From NCBI GenBank assembly GCA_013127575.1, contig CP053418.1, positions 3,100,001 through 3,164,000 on the forward strand: a stretch of DNA of 64,000 nt. Direction: 5' to 3'. The stretch is from Ramlibacter terrae (GTDB taxonomy: Bacteria; Pseudomonadota; Gammaproteobacteria; Burkholderiales; Burkholderiaceae_C). Every line of letters begins with the position of its first letter. Position 1 is the stretch's first letter. Below are positions 1 through 9,508 of the stretch, piece after piece. The notes beneath the pieces are model-generated. The model was given only the letters and a program-made list of their open reading frames with translations, had not been told where the DNA came from and did no database searches. The translations under genes and the position numbers were made by a program.

Positions 1-175
1 CGTCGGTCTCCAGCGTCGGGACCATGCCGCTCGGGGAGATCGCGGCATACGCCTCCTGCCTGTGCTCGCCCTTCACCGGGTGCACCGGCAGGTACTCGTA
101 CGTGAGGCCCTTGAGTTCCAGCGCGATGCGCACGCGGAACGACGCCGAGGAGCGGAAGTAGTTGTGCAGCTTCAT
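1..175 (-). CDS. Zeta-class GST: maleylacetoacetate/maleylpyruvate isomerase, N-terminal part
   Basis: Only the first 58 codons are present; the gene runs off the left edge. The start MKLHNYFRSSASFRVRIAL carries the zeta-class glutathione-binding pattern (SSASFRVRIAL), and PSGMVPTL matches the cis-proline GSH site. The family isomerises maleylacetoacetate (tyrosine pathway) or maleylpyruvate (gentisate pathway) using glutathione in the cytosol. A gentisate-dioxygenase-type gene and an FAH-family hydrolase lie at 7.3-9.0 kb, so the maleylpyruvate role is attractive but inferred. It is transcribed divergently from the esterase that follows. Confidence 0.85.
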   Translation of the reverse strand, partial: MKLHNYFRSSASFRVRIALELKGLTYEYLPVHPVKGEHRQEAYAAISPSGMVPTLETD

Positions 176-226
176 GCTGCAAGGATAACGCCGGCTGGCT
201 ACACTGCGGCCGAACAGGAGACACGC

Positions 227-1165
227 ATGCTGCACCCCGGGCCCAGGCCCTGCTGCAACTGATCGCGCAACGCGGGCTGCCCCCGGTGCACACCCAGACG
301 CCGGCGCAGGCCCGCGCCTTCTACCCGGAGCGCAAGGCCCTGACGCAGCCGCCGGCGCCGGAGGTCGGCGCGGTCCGCAACCCGGAGGCGCGCGGACCCG
401 ACGGTCCCATCCCCTGCGCAGCTACCGTCCGCTGCACGCCGATGCCGCGACCGCCCTGCCCGTGCTCGTCTACTTCCACGGCGGCGGCTGGGTGATCGGC
501 GACCGGAGACGCACGACGTGCTGTGCCGCGAGCTCGCCAACCACTCCGGCTGCGCCGTGATCGCGGTGGACTACCGCCTCGCGCCGGAGCACCGCTTTCC
601 GGCGGCGGCGGACGACGCCATCGCCGCCACGCGCTGGATCCATGCGAACGCCTCCGCGCTGAAGATCGATCCGCTGCGCATCGCCGTGGGCGGCGACAGC
701 GCCGGCGGCAACCTCGCGGCGGTCGTGGCGCTCGCGGCGCGCGACGCCGGCGACCTGCCGCTTGCTTTCCAGCTCTTGATCTATCCCGCCACGGACCAGC
801 GCCGCACGGCCGCTTCGCACACCAGCAATGGCGAGGGCTACCTGCTCACGCGCGATTCGATCGACTACTACCACGACCAGTATCTCGGCGACACGGCGCA
901 CGACCTCGACTGGCGCGCCTCGCCGCTGCTGCACGCCAGCCATGCCGGCCTGCCGCCCGCCTTCGTGCTGACGGCGGGCTACGACCCGCTGCGCGACGAA
1001 GGCCTGCAGTACGCGCAGAAGCTGACCGAGGGCGGCAGCTTCGCCGCGCTGGTCAACTTCGAGCGGCAGGTGCACGGCTTCATCCTCATGGGCAAGGTCA
1101 TCGACGAGGCCAACGTGGCGGTGCAGCTTTGCGCGGCGCAGCTGCGCACTGTGCTGCAGCCCTAG
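227..1165 (+). CDS. Alpha/beta hydrolase, hormone-sensitive-lipase (esterase) family
   Basis: Serine esterase of the HSL family. The oxyanion motif HGGGW is encoded near 478-492, the nucleophile elbow [10 protein letters not shown] near 688-715, the acid in GYDPLRDEG near 979, and the catalytic His in QVHGFILM near 1068. The C-terminal half is one clean frame to the TAG at 1163-1165. The N-terminal half is broken at about 239 and 503 (both cured by restoring CCWGG) and at about 413 (a missing C in a C-run). The ATG at 227 is chosen because correcting 239 gives continuous sense ([17 protein letters not shown]). The natural ester is unknown. Position beside an aromatic-acid cluster would fit release of an acid from an ester. 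Confidence 0.85.
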
Positions 1166-1169
1166 GGCG

Positions 1170-1475
1170 TCAAAGCCCCATCCACCGGCAGGCCGCCACG
1201 GCCGCCGCACCCAGCAGCGCGGCGACGACGTCGTTGCCCACCAGCTTCATCGCCACGCCGACGACCGCCAGGCCGACCAGTTCCGGCACCTTCCCGCTGA
1301 CGGCGGACGGCAGCACGATGCCGATCATCACGCCGAGCGGGATCGCCTTGAGCGCCGCCTGCACCCGGTCGGTGATCGGCACCCACGCCATCAGGAAGTA
1401 GCCGGCCACGCGGCAGGCGTACGAAGCCGCCGCCATCGCGGCGATGGCCGCCAGGAAGTGCAGGTCAACGGGCAC
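1170..1475 (-). CDS. azlD: AzlD family branched-chain amino acid exporter subunit
   Basis: A 101-residue, very hydrophobic protein with about four membrane segments and the AzlD-type stretch AIPLGVMIGIVLPS. AzlD is the small partner of AzlC; together they form an inner-membrane exporter of branched-chain amino acids or their analogues. The start overlaps the end of azlC by 11 bp, typical of translational coupling. The frame is intact. The substrate in this organism cannot be read from sequence. Confidence 0.88.
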   Translation of the reverse strand: MPVDLHFLAAIAAMAAASYACRVAGYFLMAWVPITDRVQAALKAIPLGVMIGIVLPSAVSGKVPELVGLAVVGVAMKLVGNDVVAALLGAAAVAACRWMGL

Positions 1476-2169
1476 GTGCGCCTCCCATCAGTCCGGCGGC
1501 CAGGCCGGCGCCGACGATCGTCCATCCCGGCAGCCAGCGGTACAGCGCCAGTCCGGCGAGGATGGCTGCGGCCGCGGGCCAGAGGTCGCCGCGTCCGCGA
1601 AACACGGTGACGCCGATGGCCGCGGCGAAGGCGACGAGCATGAAGTCCAGCCCGAGCGACTGCGGGTTGGGCACGCTCCCGCCCAGCAGGTGCCCGGCCG
1701 TGGTGCCCACGAACCACGGCAGCGCGGTGGCCAGGCCCGACCCGAACAGGAACCCCGCATCGCGGTAGCCCGCGTGGTACTCGCGCATGGCCAGCGCCCA
1801 GTTGCCGTCGCCCGGGAAGAACAGCGTGCCCAGCGCACGGCCGCGCGTCGCGCCCGCGAGCCACGGCTGCACCGAGGCGCTGTACAGCACGTAGCGCGCG
1901 TTGATCAGGAGCACGGTGATCACCAGCGGCGCGATCAGCGGTGCGGCCGTCCAGCCTTGCAGCGCCGCGAGCTGCGCGCTCCCCGAATAGACCAGCACGC
2001 TCATGAGCATCGCCTCGATCCAGGCCAGCCCGCGCTCGCTGGCGAGCACGCCGAACACCATGCCGTAGACGAAGGTGCCGGGGGCCAGCGGCTGGCCGCC
2101 GACGAAGCCGCGGCGGACGCCGGCGGCGGAGAAGAACGGGTCCGGCGTGGCCGGCTCTGGCGTGCTCAT
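1465..2169 (-). CDS. azlC: AzlC family branched-chain amino acid permease
   Basis: About 234 residues, intact. The AzlC signature region GxxPLAPGTFVYGMVFG lies near residues 20-40, followed by repeated hydrophobic segments. The ATG at 2169-2167 is preferred over an upstream in-frame start because the protein then begins MSTPEPATP, just before the conserved region. It forms a two-gene operon with azlD. The operon is divergent from the Rieske oxygenase, and only about 60 bp separate the two starts. Confidence 0.88.
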   Translation of the reverse strand: MSTPEPATPDPFFSAAGVRRGFVGGQPLAPGTFVYGMVFGVLASERGLAWIEAMLMSVLVYSGSAQLAALQGWTAAPLIAPLVITVLLINARYVLYSASVQPWLAGATRGRALGTLFFPGDGNWALAMREYHAGYRDAGFLFGSGLATALPWFVGTTAGHLLGGSVPNPQSLGLDFMLVAFAAAIGVTVFRGRGDLWPAAAAILAGLALYRWLPGWTIVGAGLAAGLMGGARAR

Positions 2170-2230
2170 GGGCGCGCGACTGTACACTGGAAAACGATGG
2201 GCGGCCGCCGGTCCGCCGCAGGAGGCCACG

Positions 2231-3631
2231 ATGAAATCCGAACAGAACGAACTGCTCACCCGGGTCGGTCCCGGCACCGCGTGCGGCGCGGTGCTGCGCA
2301 GCTATTGGCAGCCGGTGGCGCTGGTCGACGAGTTCGATCCGCGGCTCGACCCGCGCATGGCGCAGCGCCCGCTCAAGGCGGTCCGCGCGCTCGGCCGGAC
2401 CTGGTCCTGTTCAAGGACGACGCCGGACAATGGGGGCTGCTCGATCGCGACTGCCCGCACCGCGGCGCCGACCTCGCGTTCGGCCGCCACGAGGGCGACG
2501 GCGTCCGCTGCCCCTTCCACGGCTGGAAGTTCGACGCGACGGGCCGCTGTCTGGAGACGCCGGCGGAACCCACCGGCAGCAAGCTGTGCGACCGCGTGCG
2601 GCAACGCAGCTACCCGGTGCTGGAGAAGAGCGGCGTGCTGTTCGCGTGGCTGGGCGAGGAAGGCAAGGCCCCGCCCTTCCCCGCCGGCTTCGACTGCTTC
2701 GCCGCGCCGTCCACGCACACCTTCGCCTTCAAGGGCCTGTGGCATTGCAACTGGCTGCAGGCCTTCGAGGTCGGCATCGACCCGGCCCACCCGTCGTTCC
2801 TGCACCGCTTCCTGCAGGACGAGGCGCTGGACAGCATCGGCGAGAACGCCGCCGGCAAGCAGTTCCGCAGCGCCAGCGCCGGCGACTTCGGCGGCGAGAA
2901 GTGGCCGATGACGCGGATCATGCGCGAGTTCCACCAGCCCGAGATCTCCTTCGAGGCGCGGCCCCGGGGCCTGCGGTTGCAGGCGCTGCGCCCCATGACG
3001 GACGACCTGACGCACGTGCGCGTCACCAGCGCGATCTTTCCGCAGACCTTCGTCATCCCGCTGTCCGAGACGCTGACCATCACGCAGATCCACCTGCCGG
3101 TGGACGACACGCACACCTACTGGTATTCGATCTTCACGAGCTTCGCCGGGCCCGTCGACAAGGAAGCGATGCGCAACCAGCGGCTGCAGTTCATCTCGCT
3201 GCCGGACTACGTGCCGAATTCCGGGCGCCACAACAACTGGGGCTTCAACGCCGACGAACAGCGATCGCAGACCTACCTCGGCATGGGCGAGGAAGACATC
3301 AACGTGCACGACCAGTGGGCGGTGGAGAGCATGGGGGCGATCCGGGACCGCACGCGCGAGCACCGGGCACGAGCGACAAGGTCATCATGGCCAACCGTCG
3401 GATGCTGCTGAAGGCCATCGAGACGGTGCAGGCCGGCGGCACCGCGCCCGGCGTCGCCGATGCGGCGCTGGCGTCGCAGATGCAGGGACCGGAGACGGTC
3501 GACGGCATTGCGCCCGCCGGCACCGGGCCGAATGGTGGCAGGAACGCGTGGCGGCGACGCGCGCCGGCGCGGCGTGGATCGCGAGCGGCGCCGCGGCGCC
3601 GGCAGCGGCCGAGCCCAGCACCACCGAATGA
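2231..3631 (+). CDS. Rieske non-haem iron oxygenase, phthalate-dioxygenase-like alpha subunit
   Basis: Terminal oxygenase of about 466 residues. The Rieske [2Fe-2S] ligands are seen in CPHRG and CPFHGWKF (2452-2530), and the mononuclear iron region in EVGIDPAHPSFLHRFLQDE (2767-2823). The N-terminus (MKSEQNELLTRVGPG) resembles phthalate 4,5-dioxygenase-type alpha-only oxygenases, which hydroxylate or demethylate aromatic acids using electrons from a separate carrier. Breaks at about 2396, 3369 and 3529 are all cured by restoring CCWGG (giving ALGQDLVLF, REHLGTSD and GTWAEWW). The start follows a GGAGG Shine-Dalgarno at 2220-2224. The stop overlaps the next gene in ATGA. The ferredoxin at 5.1 kb is a likely electron donor; no dedicated reductase gene is seen. 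The substrate is unknown. Confidence 0.88.
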
Positions 3632-5105
3632 GCGCGTTCGCCGAACGCTGCGGCATCCACGACGCCGCGCGCGAGCAGGCGTTGCAGCACACCGCCGGCG
3701 TCATCGAGGCGTCGGGGCTCGAACTCGTGCGCTTCGGCTGGTGCGACCTGCACGGCGTGCTGCGCGGCAAGACGCTGGTCGCCTCCGCCGCGGCGCAAGC
3801 CATGCGCGCCGGTGTCGGCATGGTCAGCACGCTGATGCTGAAGGACTCCTCCGACCGCACCGTGTTCAAGGTGTTCGAACCCGGCGGCACCTCCGGCCTG
3901 CCGGGCTTCGGCTTCGCCAACAACGTCCTGCTGCTGGCCGACCCCACCAGCTTCCGCCAGTTGCCCCGGGCGCAAGGCACGGGCTGGTTGCGCGCGCAGC
4001 CCCGGGGTTCCAGGACGGCCAGCCGGTGGAGCTCGATGCGCGGCGCGTGCTGCAGCGCGCGCTCGAAAGGCTCGCGGCCGCGGGCTACGGCATGAAGTGC
4101 GGGCTCGAGGTCGAGTTCCACATCTACCGCATCGAGGACACGCAGCCGCAGCTCGACCCGATGCTGGCCGACTGGCCCGGCGCGCCGCCGCGCGTGAGCC
4201 TGGTGCACCCCGGCTACAACATGCTGGCCGACGGCTGGTTCGACTGGCCGAAGAGCCGCTGCGCATCGTGCAGCACACCGCGCAGGCGCTCGGCCTGCCG
4301 CTGCTGTCGCTGGAGATCGAACTGGGCCCGAGCCAGTCGAAGCCGTCTTCGACGTGACCGATGCGCTGACGGCGGCCGACAACATGGTGCTGTTCCGCAA
4401 TGGCGTCAAGCAGGCCCTGCGCCGCGCCGGCTACCACGCCACCTTCATTTGCCGCCCGCCGTTCCCCAACATCATCTCCAGCGGCTGGCACCTGCACCAG
4501 TCGCTGGTGGACCTGCGCACCGGCCGCAACGTGTTCCGGCGCGAGACGCCCGCCGAAGGCAGCACGGCCACGGACGCCACGCAAACGCTGTCCGAAGTCG
4601 GCGGGCAGTACCTCGCGGGCCTGCTGCGGCACGCGCGCGGCATGACGGTGTTCTGCACCACCACCACGAACGGCTTCGGCCGCTTCCGCCCCAATGCGAT
4701 GGCGCCGCAGTCGGTGCTGTGGGGCCGCGACAACCGCGGCGCGATGCTGCGCGTGATCGGCGAGTGCGCCGACGAAGGCAGCCGCATCGAGAACCGCATC
4801 GGCGAGCCGGCGGCCAACCCGTACCTGTACATGGCGTCGCAGATCCATGCCGGCCGGACGGCATCGAGCGCAAGCTCGCGCCGCCGCCGGCCACCGATTC
4901 GCCCTACGGCGCCCGGGCCGAGAGCCTGCCGACCAGCCTCGGCGAAGGCCTGCAGGCGCTGCGCGACGACGCGGTGCTGTGCCAGGCATTCGGCGAGCCC
5001 TTCATCACCTACTTCACCCGCATCAAGCAGTCGGAGCAGCAGCGCTTCGAGCAGGCGGCCGACCGCGACGAGTTCCAGCGGCGCGAATACTTCAGCAGGA
5101 TCTGA
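3628..5105 (+). CDS. Glutamine synthetase-like ligase (gamma-glutamyl-amine synthetase type)
   Basis: About 492 residues with glutamine-synthetase-fold landmarks. The metal/glutamate motif is CGLEVEFHIY near 4100, the GxHxHxS-type loop is SGWHLHQSL near 4480, and the region NRGAMLRV is near 4732. Breaks at about 4003, 4336 and 4855 are cured by CCWGG restoration; one at about 4253 is not. Family members outside GlnA ligate glutamate to amines (PuuA, IpuC, the TdnQ/AtdA1 proteins of aniline dioxygenase systems). Translational overlap with the Rieske oxygenase (ATGA) suggests the two proteins act on the same substrate. N-glutamylation of an aromatic amine before oxygenation is the inference. 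True GlnA is unlikely because of this operon context. Confidence 0.85.
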
Positions 5106-5431
5106 TGATCACGATTCATTTGCACGGCCCGGAAGCGGGCGCCGAAACGGCGCTGCAGGCCAAGCCCGGCGACACCCTCATGCAGGTCGCGGTCTCCAAC
5201 AACGCGCGCGGCATCGAAGCCGACTGCGGGGGGCCGGCCACCTGCGCCACCTGCCACGTCTACGTGCGCGAGCCGTTCGCGTCGCAGTTGCCGCCGCCGC
5301 AGGACGACGAGGCGTCCATGCTCGAATTCACCGCGGCCGAGCGCCGCCCCAACAGCCGCCTGAGCTGCCAGATCACCCTGACCGAGGCCATGGACGGACT
5401 GGCCGTCGACCTGCCCGCGTCGCAACACTGA
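5105..5431 (+). CDS. [2Fe-2S] ferredoxin, adrenodoxin/putidaredoxin type
   Basis: A 108-residue electron carrier. Cluster ligands are seen in the pattern Cys-x5-Cys-x2-Cys (DCGGPATCATCHVYV, 5222-5266) with a distant fourth Cys in RLSCQI (5356-5373). The tail DGLAVDLP is typical of vertebrate-type/ISC-type ferredoxins. The start codon overlaps the stop of the glutamine-synthetase-like gene (TGATG), so it is co-translated with the oxygenase operon. It probably feeds electrons to the Rieske protein. The reductase that would charge it is not in the cluster. The frame is intact. Confidence 0.92.
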   Translation: MITIHLHGPEAGAETALQAKPGDTLMQVAVSNNARGIEADCGGPATCATCHVYVREPFASQLPPPQDDEASMLEFTAAERRPNSRLSCQITLTEAMDGLAVDLPASQH

Positions 5432-5444
5432 AGAGAGCAAGAAC

Positions 5445-5745
5445 ATGATCCCCGGAACTCGCCGACATCCGCATCCAGCCCGGCCAGAACGCCGCCTTCG
5501 AGGAAGCCATCCAGCGCGGCCTCACCACCGTCGCCTCGCAGGCGCAGGGCATGCGCGGCTTCAAGGTCAACAAGGGCATCGAATCGCCCGAGCGCTACGT
5601 GCTGCAGATCTTCTGGGACACGCTGGAAGACCACACCGTCGGTTTCCGCCGGGGCCCGCTGTTCGCGCAATGGCGCGCCATCGTCGGCCCCTTCTTCGCG
5701 GCGCCGCCGGTGGTGGAGCATTTCGAACTGGTGGCGAAGAGCTGA
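5445..5745 (+). CDS. Antibiotic biosynthesis monooxygenase (ABM)-fold small protein
   Basis: About 100 residues with the dimeric ferredoxin-like barrel pattern of ABM proteins: an early beta strand (LADIRIQPGQNAAFEEAI), a central GMRGFKVNKGIESPERYVLQI, and a closing FELVAKS. Some family members are cofactor-free monooxygenases, others detoxifying or accessory proteins. A break at about 5454 (CCCCGG) is cured by CCWGG restoration, giving MIPLELADIR. It follows the ferredoxin by 13 bp and ends the first block of the operon, before a hairpin repeat. Whether it acts catalytically on a ring intermediate cannot be told. Confidence 0.8.
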
Positions 5746-5754
5746 ATGCGGGAG

Positions 5755-5783
5755 GGGGAACGGGAACGGAACGGGAACGGGAA
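5755..5783. repeat. Short GGGAAC tandem repeat
   Basis: About five GGGAAC/GGAAC units follow the ABM gene and directly abut the hairpin repeat at 5784. It is too short to assign a role and probably results from slippage. Confidence 0.7.
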
Positions 5784-5890
5784 CCTTGAACGCAGAAGTC
5801 TCAGAAGGGGAGAAAAGCTCGCAGAAAAATCCTTTTAAGGTTTCTTTTCTGCGTTTTCTGCGCATCTTCCGCGCCCTCTGCGTTCAAGGG
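5784..5890. repeat. TCTGCG-type hairpin repeat, copy A
   Basis: Intergenic imperfect inverted repeat. The outer arms CCTTGAACGCAG (5784-5795) and CTGCGTTCAAGG (5878-5889) are perfectly complementary over 12 bp. The interior carries several TTCTGCG-like units on the right and CGCAGAA units on the left, centred on TTTTAAGG. The same architecture recurs at 10841 and 25795. It separates the oxygenase block from the FAD/gentisate block and could fold as a long RNA hairpin. Confidence 0.8.
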
Positions 5891-5916
5891 TTTTTTCTCC
5901 CCTCAGCCATTTTCGA

Positions 5917-7264
5917 ATGAGTCCAAGACAGATCACCGAACCCCCTCGCCAGACCGAAGTCCACGGCGAATACGACGTCGTCGTCCTCGGCGGCGGCCCC
6001 GCCGGCATGGCGGCCGCCGTCGCCGCGGCCCGCAGCGGCCGCAGCACCCTGCTCGTCGAACGCTACGGCTTCCTGGGCGGCATGGGCACGGCCGCCGGCG
6101 TCACCAACTTCTGCGGCCTGCACGCCAACGTGCACGGCGACATCCGGCAAGTGGTGCACGGCGTCGCCGACGACCTGCTGCAACGCATAGACCGGCTCGG
6201 CGGCCTCAACGCGCCGCATTCCCTCTTCGGCCACAAGATCGTGGCGCAGGCCTACGACACGGCCGCCTACAAGATCGCCGCCGACGACCTGCTGCTGTCC
6301 GCCGGCGTGGAGATCCTGTTCCATGCCGTCGGCGCCGGCGTGGTGATGGACGGCGCCCGCCGCGTGCAGGCGCTGCTGCTCGAAACCAAGTCCGGCCGCC
6401 GCGCCGTGATCGGCCGCGCCTTCATCGACGCTTCCGGCGACGGCGACCTCGCGGCACGGGCCGGCGCGCCATTCGCCAAGGGCGACGGCGAAGGCCACAT
6501 GCTTTATCCGTCCACGATGTTCCGCATCAACGGCGTCGACCCGCAACGCGCCGGCAAGGCCGGGAAGTGATACCCAGGCTGATGGCCGAAGCCGAAGCGG
6601 CCGGCCGCTGGAAATTCCCGCGCAAGGGCGCGATCGTGCGGCCGCAGAAGAGCGGCATCGAGTGGCGCGCCAACGTGACGCAGCTCGCCAACCGCGAAGG
6701 AAACGCCATGGACGGCACCGACGCGCGCGAGCTGTCCGACGCCGAAGTGATCGGCCGCCAGCAGATCGCCTCGGTCGCCGGCTTCCTGCGCGAGGTGCCC
6801 GGTTTCGAGAACAGCTACGTGTCCGACATCGCACCGCAGGTGGGCATCCGCGAGACGCGCCGCGTGCACGGCCTGTACGAGCTGACCGAATCCGACGTGC
6901 TCGATTGCGCCAGCTTCGACGACACCATCGGCGTCAACGGCTGGCCGCTGGAGCTGCACACCAAGGGCGACGTGGAGTTCCGCTGGCCGAAGATCCCGGA
7001 AAGCCGCGGCTTCAACCACCTGCCCTACCGCATGACGGTGCCGCAGGGCCTCGACAACGTCTGGATCGCCGGACGCTGCGCGTCCATGAGCCACGAGGCG
7101 CAGTCGGCGGCGCGCGTCACCGGCGCCTGCTTCGTCATGGGCCGGGCGGCCGGGCTCGCCGCCGATCTCGCATTGAAGGACGGCGTGCATGCCGATGCCG
7201 TGGACGTCACGGCATTGCAAAACGCGCTCGAAGACAGCGGCGCTGGCTGGGCCGCAGCTGGTAA
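5917..7264 (+). CDS. FAD-dependent oxidoreductase (FAD_oxidored, GGG-PAG type)
   Basis: About 449 residues. The N-terminal Rossmann FAD motif is [21 protein letters not shown] (residues about 19-39), followed by [11 protein letters not shown]. The C-terminal FAD region is [14 protein letters not shown] and [17 protein letters not shown] break at about 6560 is cured by CCWGG (GKAWEVIPR). A second at about 7247 (CTGG for CCTGG) gives the ending GAWLGRSW and the TAA at 7262-7264, just before the Shine-Dalgarno of the next gene. The family oxidises or reduces varied substrates; the reaction here is unknown. Placement directly before the ring-cleavage gene suggests it works on the aromatic or glutamylated intermediate. 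Confidence 0.82.
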
Positions 7265-7275
7265 GGAGTTTCCCG

Positions 7276-8330
7276 ATGAACGCACCCCACCCCACCGCGC
7301 AGATGCGCCAGCAGCTGTACCGCGACATGGACCCGCTGAACCTCACGCCGCTGTGGGAGGTGCTGCATGCGCTGGTGCCGCCGCAGCCGAACACGCCCTG
7401 CGTGCCGGCGTTCTGGAAATACGACGAGGTGCGGCCGCTGCTGATGCGCGCCGGCGAAGCCATCACCGCCGAAGAAGCGGTGCGCCGCGTGCTGATCCTC
7501 GAGAACCCGAAGCTGCGCAGGCAGTCCGCGATCACGCAGTCGCTCTATGCCGGCCTGCAGCTGATCATGCCCAACGAAGTGGCGCCCAGCCACCGCCACA
7601 CCCAGAGCGCGCTGCGCTTCATCGTCGAAGGATCTGGCGCGTACACGGCGGTGGATGGCGAACGGACGCTGATGCGGCCGGGCGACTTCATCATCACGCC
7701 GAGCTGGACGTGGCACGACCACGGCAACGAAGCCGACGTGCCCGTGGTCTGGCTCGATGGACTCGACATCCCGATGGTGCGCTTCTTCGACGCCGGCTTC
7801 GCGCAGGGCGACACCAGCCGCTCGCAGCAGGTGACGCGCCCCGAAGGCACCAGCTTCGCGCGCTTCGGCCACAACATGGCGCCCGTGCGGCACGAGTCGC
7901 CCTACGGCGCCACCTCGCCGATCTTCAGCTATCCATACGAACGCAGCCGCGAGGCGCTGGAGCAGCTCGAACGCAGCGCGCCCATCGACGCGTGGGACGG
8001 CGTCAAGCTGCGCTACACCAACCCGCTCACCGGCGGCTGGACCATGCCCACGATCGGCACCTTCCTGCAGAAGCTGCCGAAGGGCTTCGCGGGCAAAGGC
8101 GGCGCCAGACCGATGGCGCGGTGTACAGCGTTGTCGAGGGCGAGGGCGAAGTGACCATCGCCGGAGGCGGGCAGGAGACGACGTACCGCTTCGGCCCGCG
8201 CGACCATTTCGTGGTGCCGTCGTGGCACACTGCGCGGTTTTCGTCGGCCGCAGGCTGCGTCCTGTTCAGTTTTTCCGACCGCCCCGTGCACCAGGCGCTG
8301 GGCATCCACAGCGAAGAAAGGTTGTCATGA
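7276..8330 (+). CDS. Gentisate 1,2-dioxygenase-type bicupin ring-cleavage enzyme
   Basis: About 350 residues, two cupin domains. The N-terminal cupin has the iron-binding pattern [14 protein letters not shown] (7591-7632) and WTWHDHG (7708-7728). The C-terminal cupin contains [10 protein letters not shown] and FVVPSWH. Gentisate 1,2-dioxygenase opens gentisate to maleylpyruvate using Fe(II) and O2; close relatives cleave 5-aminosalicylate, salicylate or 1-hydroxy-2-naphthoate. The single break at about 8109 is CCAG for CCAGG. AAGGAG precedes the ATG, and the stop overlaps the next start (ATGA). The glutamine-synthetase-like gene upstream makes an amino-substituted ring worth considering. Confidence 0.9.
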
Positions 8331-9028
8331 GCTACGTATTCCAACCCGCGCCGGCCGCCAGCGTGCCCGTGATCGGCCGCGCGGAGCGCTTTCCGGTGCG
8401 CCGCATCTACTGCGTGGGCCGCAACTACGTGGAGCATGCGCAGGAGATGGGCTTCACCGGCCGCGAGCCGCCGTTCTTCTTCCTGAAGCCGTCCGACGCC
8501 GTGGTCGTCGTGGGCGAAGGCGAGACCGGCGCCATGGCCTATCCGCCCCTCACCAGCAACCTGCACCACGAGATCGAACTGGTGGTCGCCATCGGGACCG
8601 GCGGCAAGAACATCCAGGCCGCGGATGCGCAGAAGCACATCTTCGGCTATGCCGTCGGCCTCGACATGACGCGGCGCGACCTGCAAGGCGAGATGAAGAA
8701 GCAGGGCCGTCCGTGGTGCATCGGCAAGGCCTTCGACGAATCTGCGCCGATCGGCCCGATCACGCCCGCCGCGCAAGCCGGCGACGTGACCAACGCCGAG
8801 ATCTGGCTGCAGGTGAACGGCAAGGACCGCCAGCGCAGCAACGTCTCGAAGCTGATCTGGAACATCGGCGAGACCATCGAACACCTCTCGGCCGCATGGG
8901 AGCTGCAGCCCGGCGACCTGATCTACTCCGGCACGCCCGAAGGCGTGGCGGCGGTGGTGGCCGGCGACACGCTCGTCGGCGGCGTCGGCGGCCTCGGCAC
9001 GCTCACCGTCAAGATCCAGGCCGCCTGA
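8327..9028 (+). CDS. FAH-family hydrolase, probable fumarylpyruvate hydrolase
   Basis: A 233-residue fumarylacetoacetate-hydrolase-fold enzyme, intact. The motifs IYCVGRNYVEHAQEMG, FFFLKPSDAV and HHEIELVVAIG carry the metal-binding acidic residues, and GTPEGVAAV is the C-terminal signature. In gentisate pathways this protein (NagK-type) splits fumarylpyruvate into fumarate and pyruvate. Translational overlap with the gentisate dioxygenase supports that reading. With the isomerase at 1-175 the whole lower gentisate route would be present. Acylpyruvase activity on related compounds is the main alternative. Confidence 0.88.
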   Translation: MSYVFQPAPAASVPVIGRAERFPVRRIYCVGRNYVEHAQEMGFTGREPPFFFLKPSDAVVVVGEGETGAMAYPPLTSNLHHEIELVVAIGTGGKNIQAADAQKHIFGYAVGLDMTRRDLQGEMKKQGRPWCIGKAFDESAPIGPITPAAQAGDVTNAEIWLQVNGKDRQRSNVSKLIWNIGETIEHLSAAWELQPGDLIYSGTPEGVAAVVAGDTLVGGVGGLGTLTVKIQAA

Positions 9029-9037
9029 GGAGTTGCG

Positions 9038-9504
9038 TTGCGCGTCTGGAACATCTGGCGAAGTTCTGCGCCATCCTCGCGGGCCTGCTGCTGACGGTCA
9101 TCACGCTGATGACCTGCGCGAGCCTGATCGGCCGGAACACCACGGGCGCCACGCTGGTGGGTGACTTCGAACTCACGGGCGTCGCCGCGGGCGCCGCCAT
9201 CGCCCTCTTCATGCCCCGGTGCCGGGTCCGGCGCGGCAACATCATCGTGGACTTCTTCACCACCAAGGCGAGCGAGCGCACGCAGGCCGGCCTCGACCGC
9301 CTCGGCGCGCTGCTGCTCGGCGCGGCCATGGCGCTGCTCGCCTGGCGCACCGTCGTCGGCGGCCTCAACGCCTGGCAAAGCCAGTCCGGCACCATGATGC
9401 TCGGCTTCCCCGAGTGGATCGTCTACACCGCGATGGTGCCGCCACTGGTGCTGACCGCGGTCATCGCCTTTTGGCAGGCCGCGCTCGGCTTCGGGCCGAG
9501 GTGA
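9038..9504 (+). CDS. dctQ: TRAP transporter small membrane subunit (DctQ)
   Basis: About 155 residues with four hydrophobic segments (for example AILAGLLLTVITLMTCASLIG and GALLLGAAMALLAWRTV), as in DctQ. It acts in the inner membrane with DctM and a periplasmic DctP. I place the start at TTG 9038 after GAGGAG. Restoring CCTGG at about 9046 brings TTG-CGC-GTC into frame with LEHLAKFCAIL. It follows the hydrolase by 9 bp, so the transporter belongs to the catabolic operon and probably imports its acidic substrate. Confidence 0.85.
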
Positions 9505-9508
9505 CGGA

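Noticed and set aside
470..1210. Long open frames antisense to the esterase and to many other genes
   Set aside because: In GC-rich DNA the antisense and alternate frames stay open by codon bias. They have no recognisable domains and Arg/Ala-rich composition.
2430..5105. An 891-codon open frame across the Rieske and ligase genes
   Set aside because: It is a shadow frame for most of its length and becomes real only after about 4860, where it carries the ligase C-terminus.
3628..5105. Housekeeping glnA
   Set aside because: Operon context with a Rieske oxygenase and ferredoxin and the divergent motif set fit an amine-glutamate ligase better.
2231..8330. A row of pseudogenes in the catabolic cluster
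   Set aside because: Each break is one base, most at CCWGG, and the same pattern hits essential ribosomal and tRNA synthetase genes. A sequencing artefact explains it better than decay.
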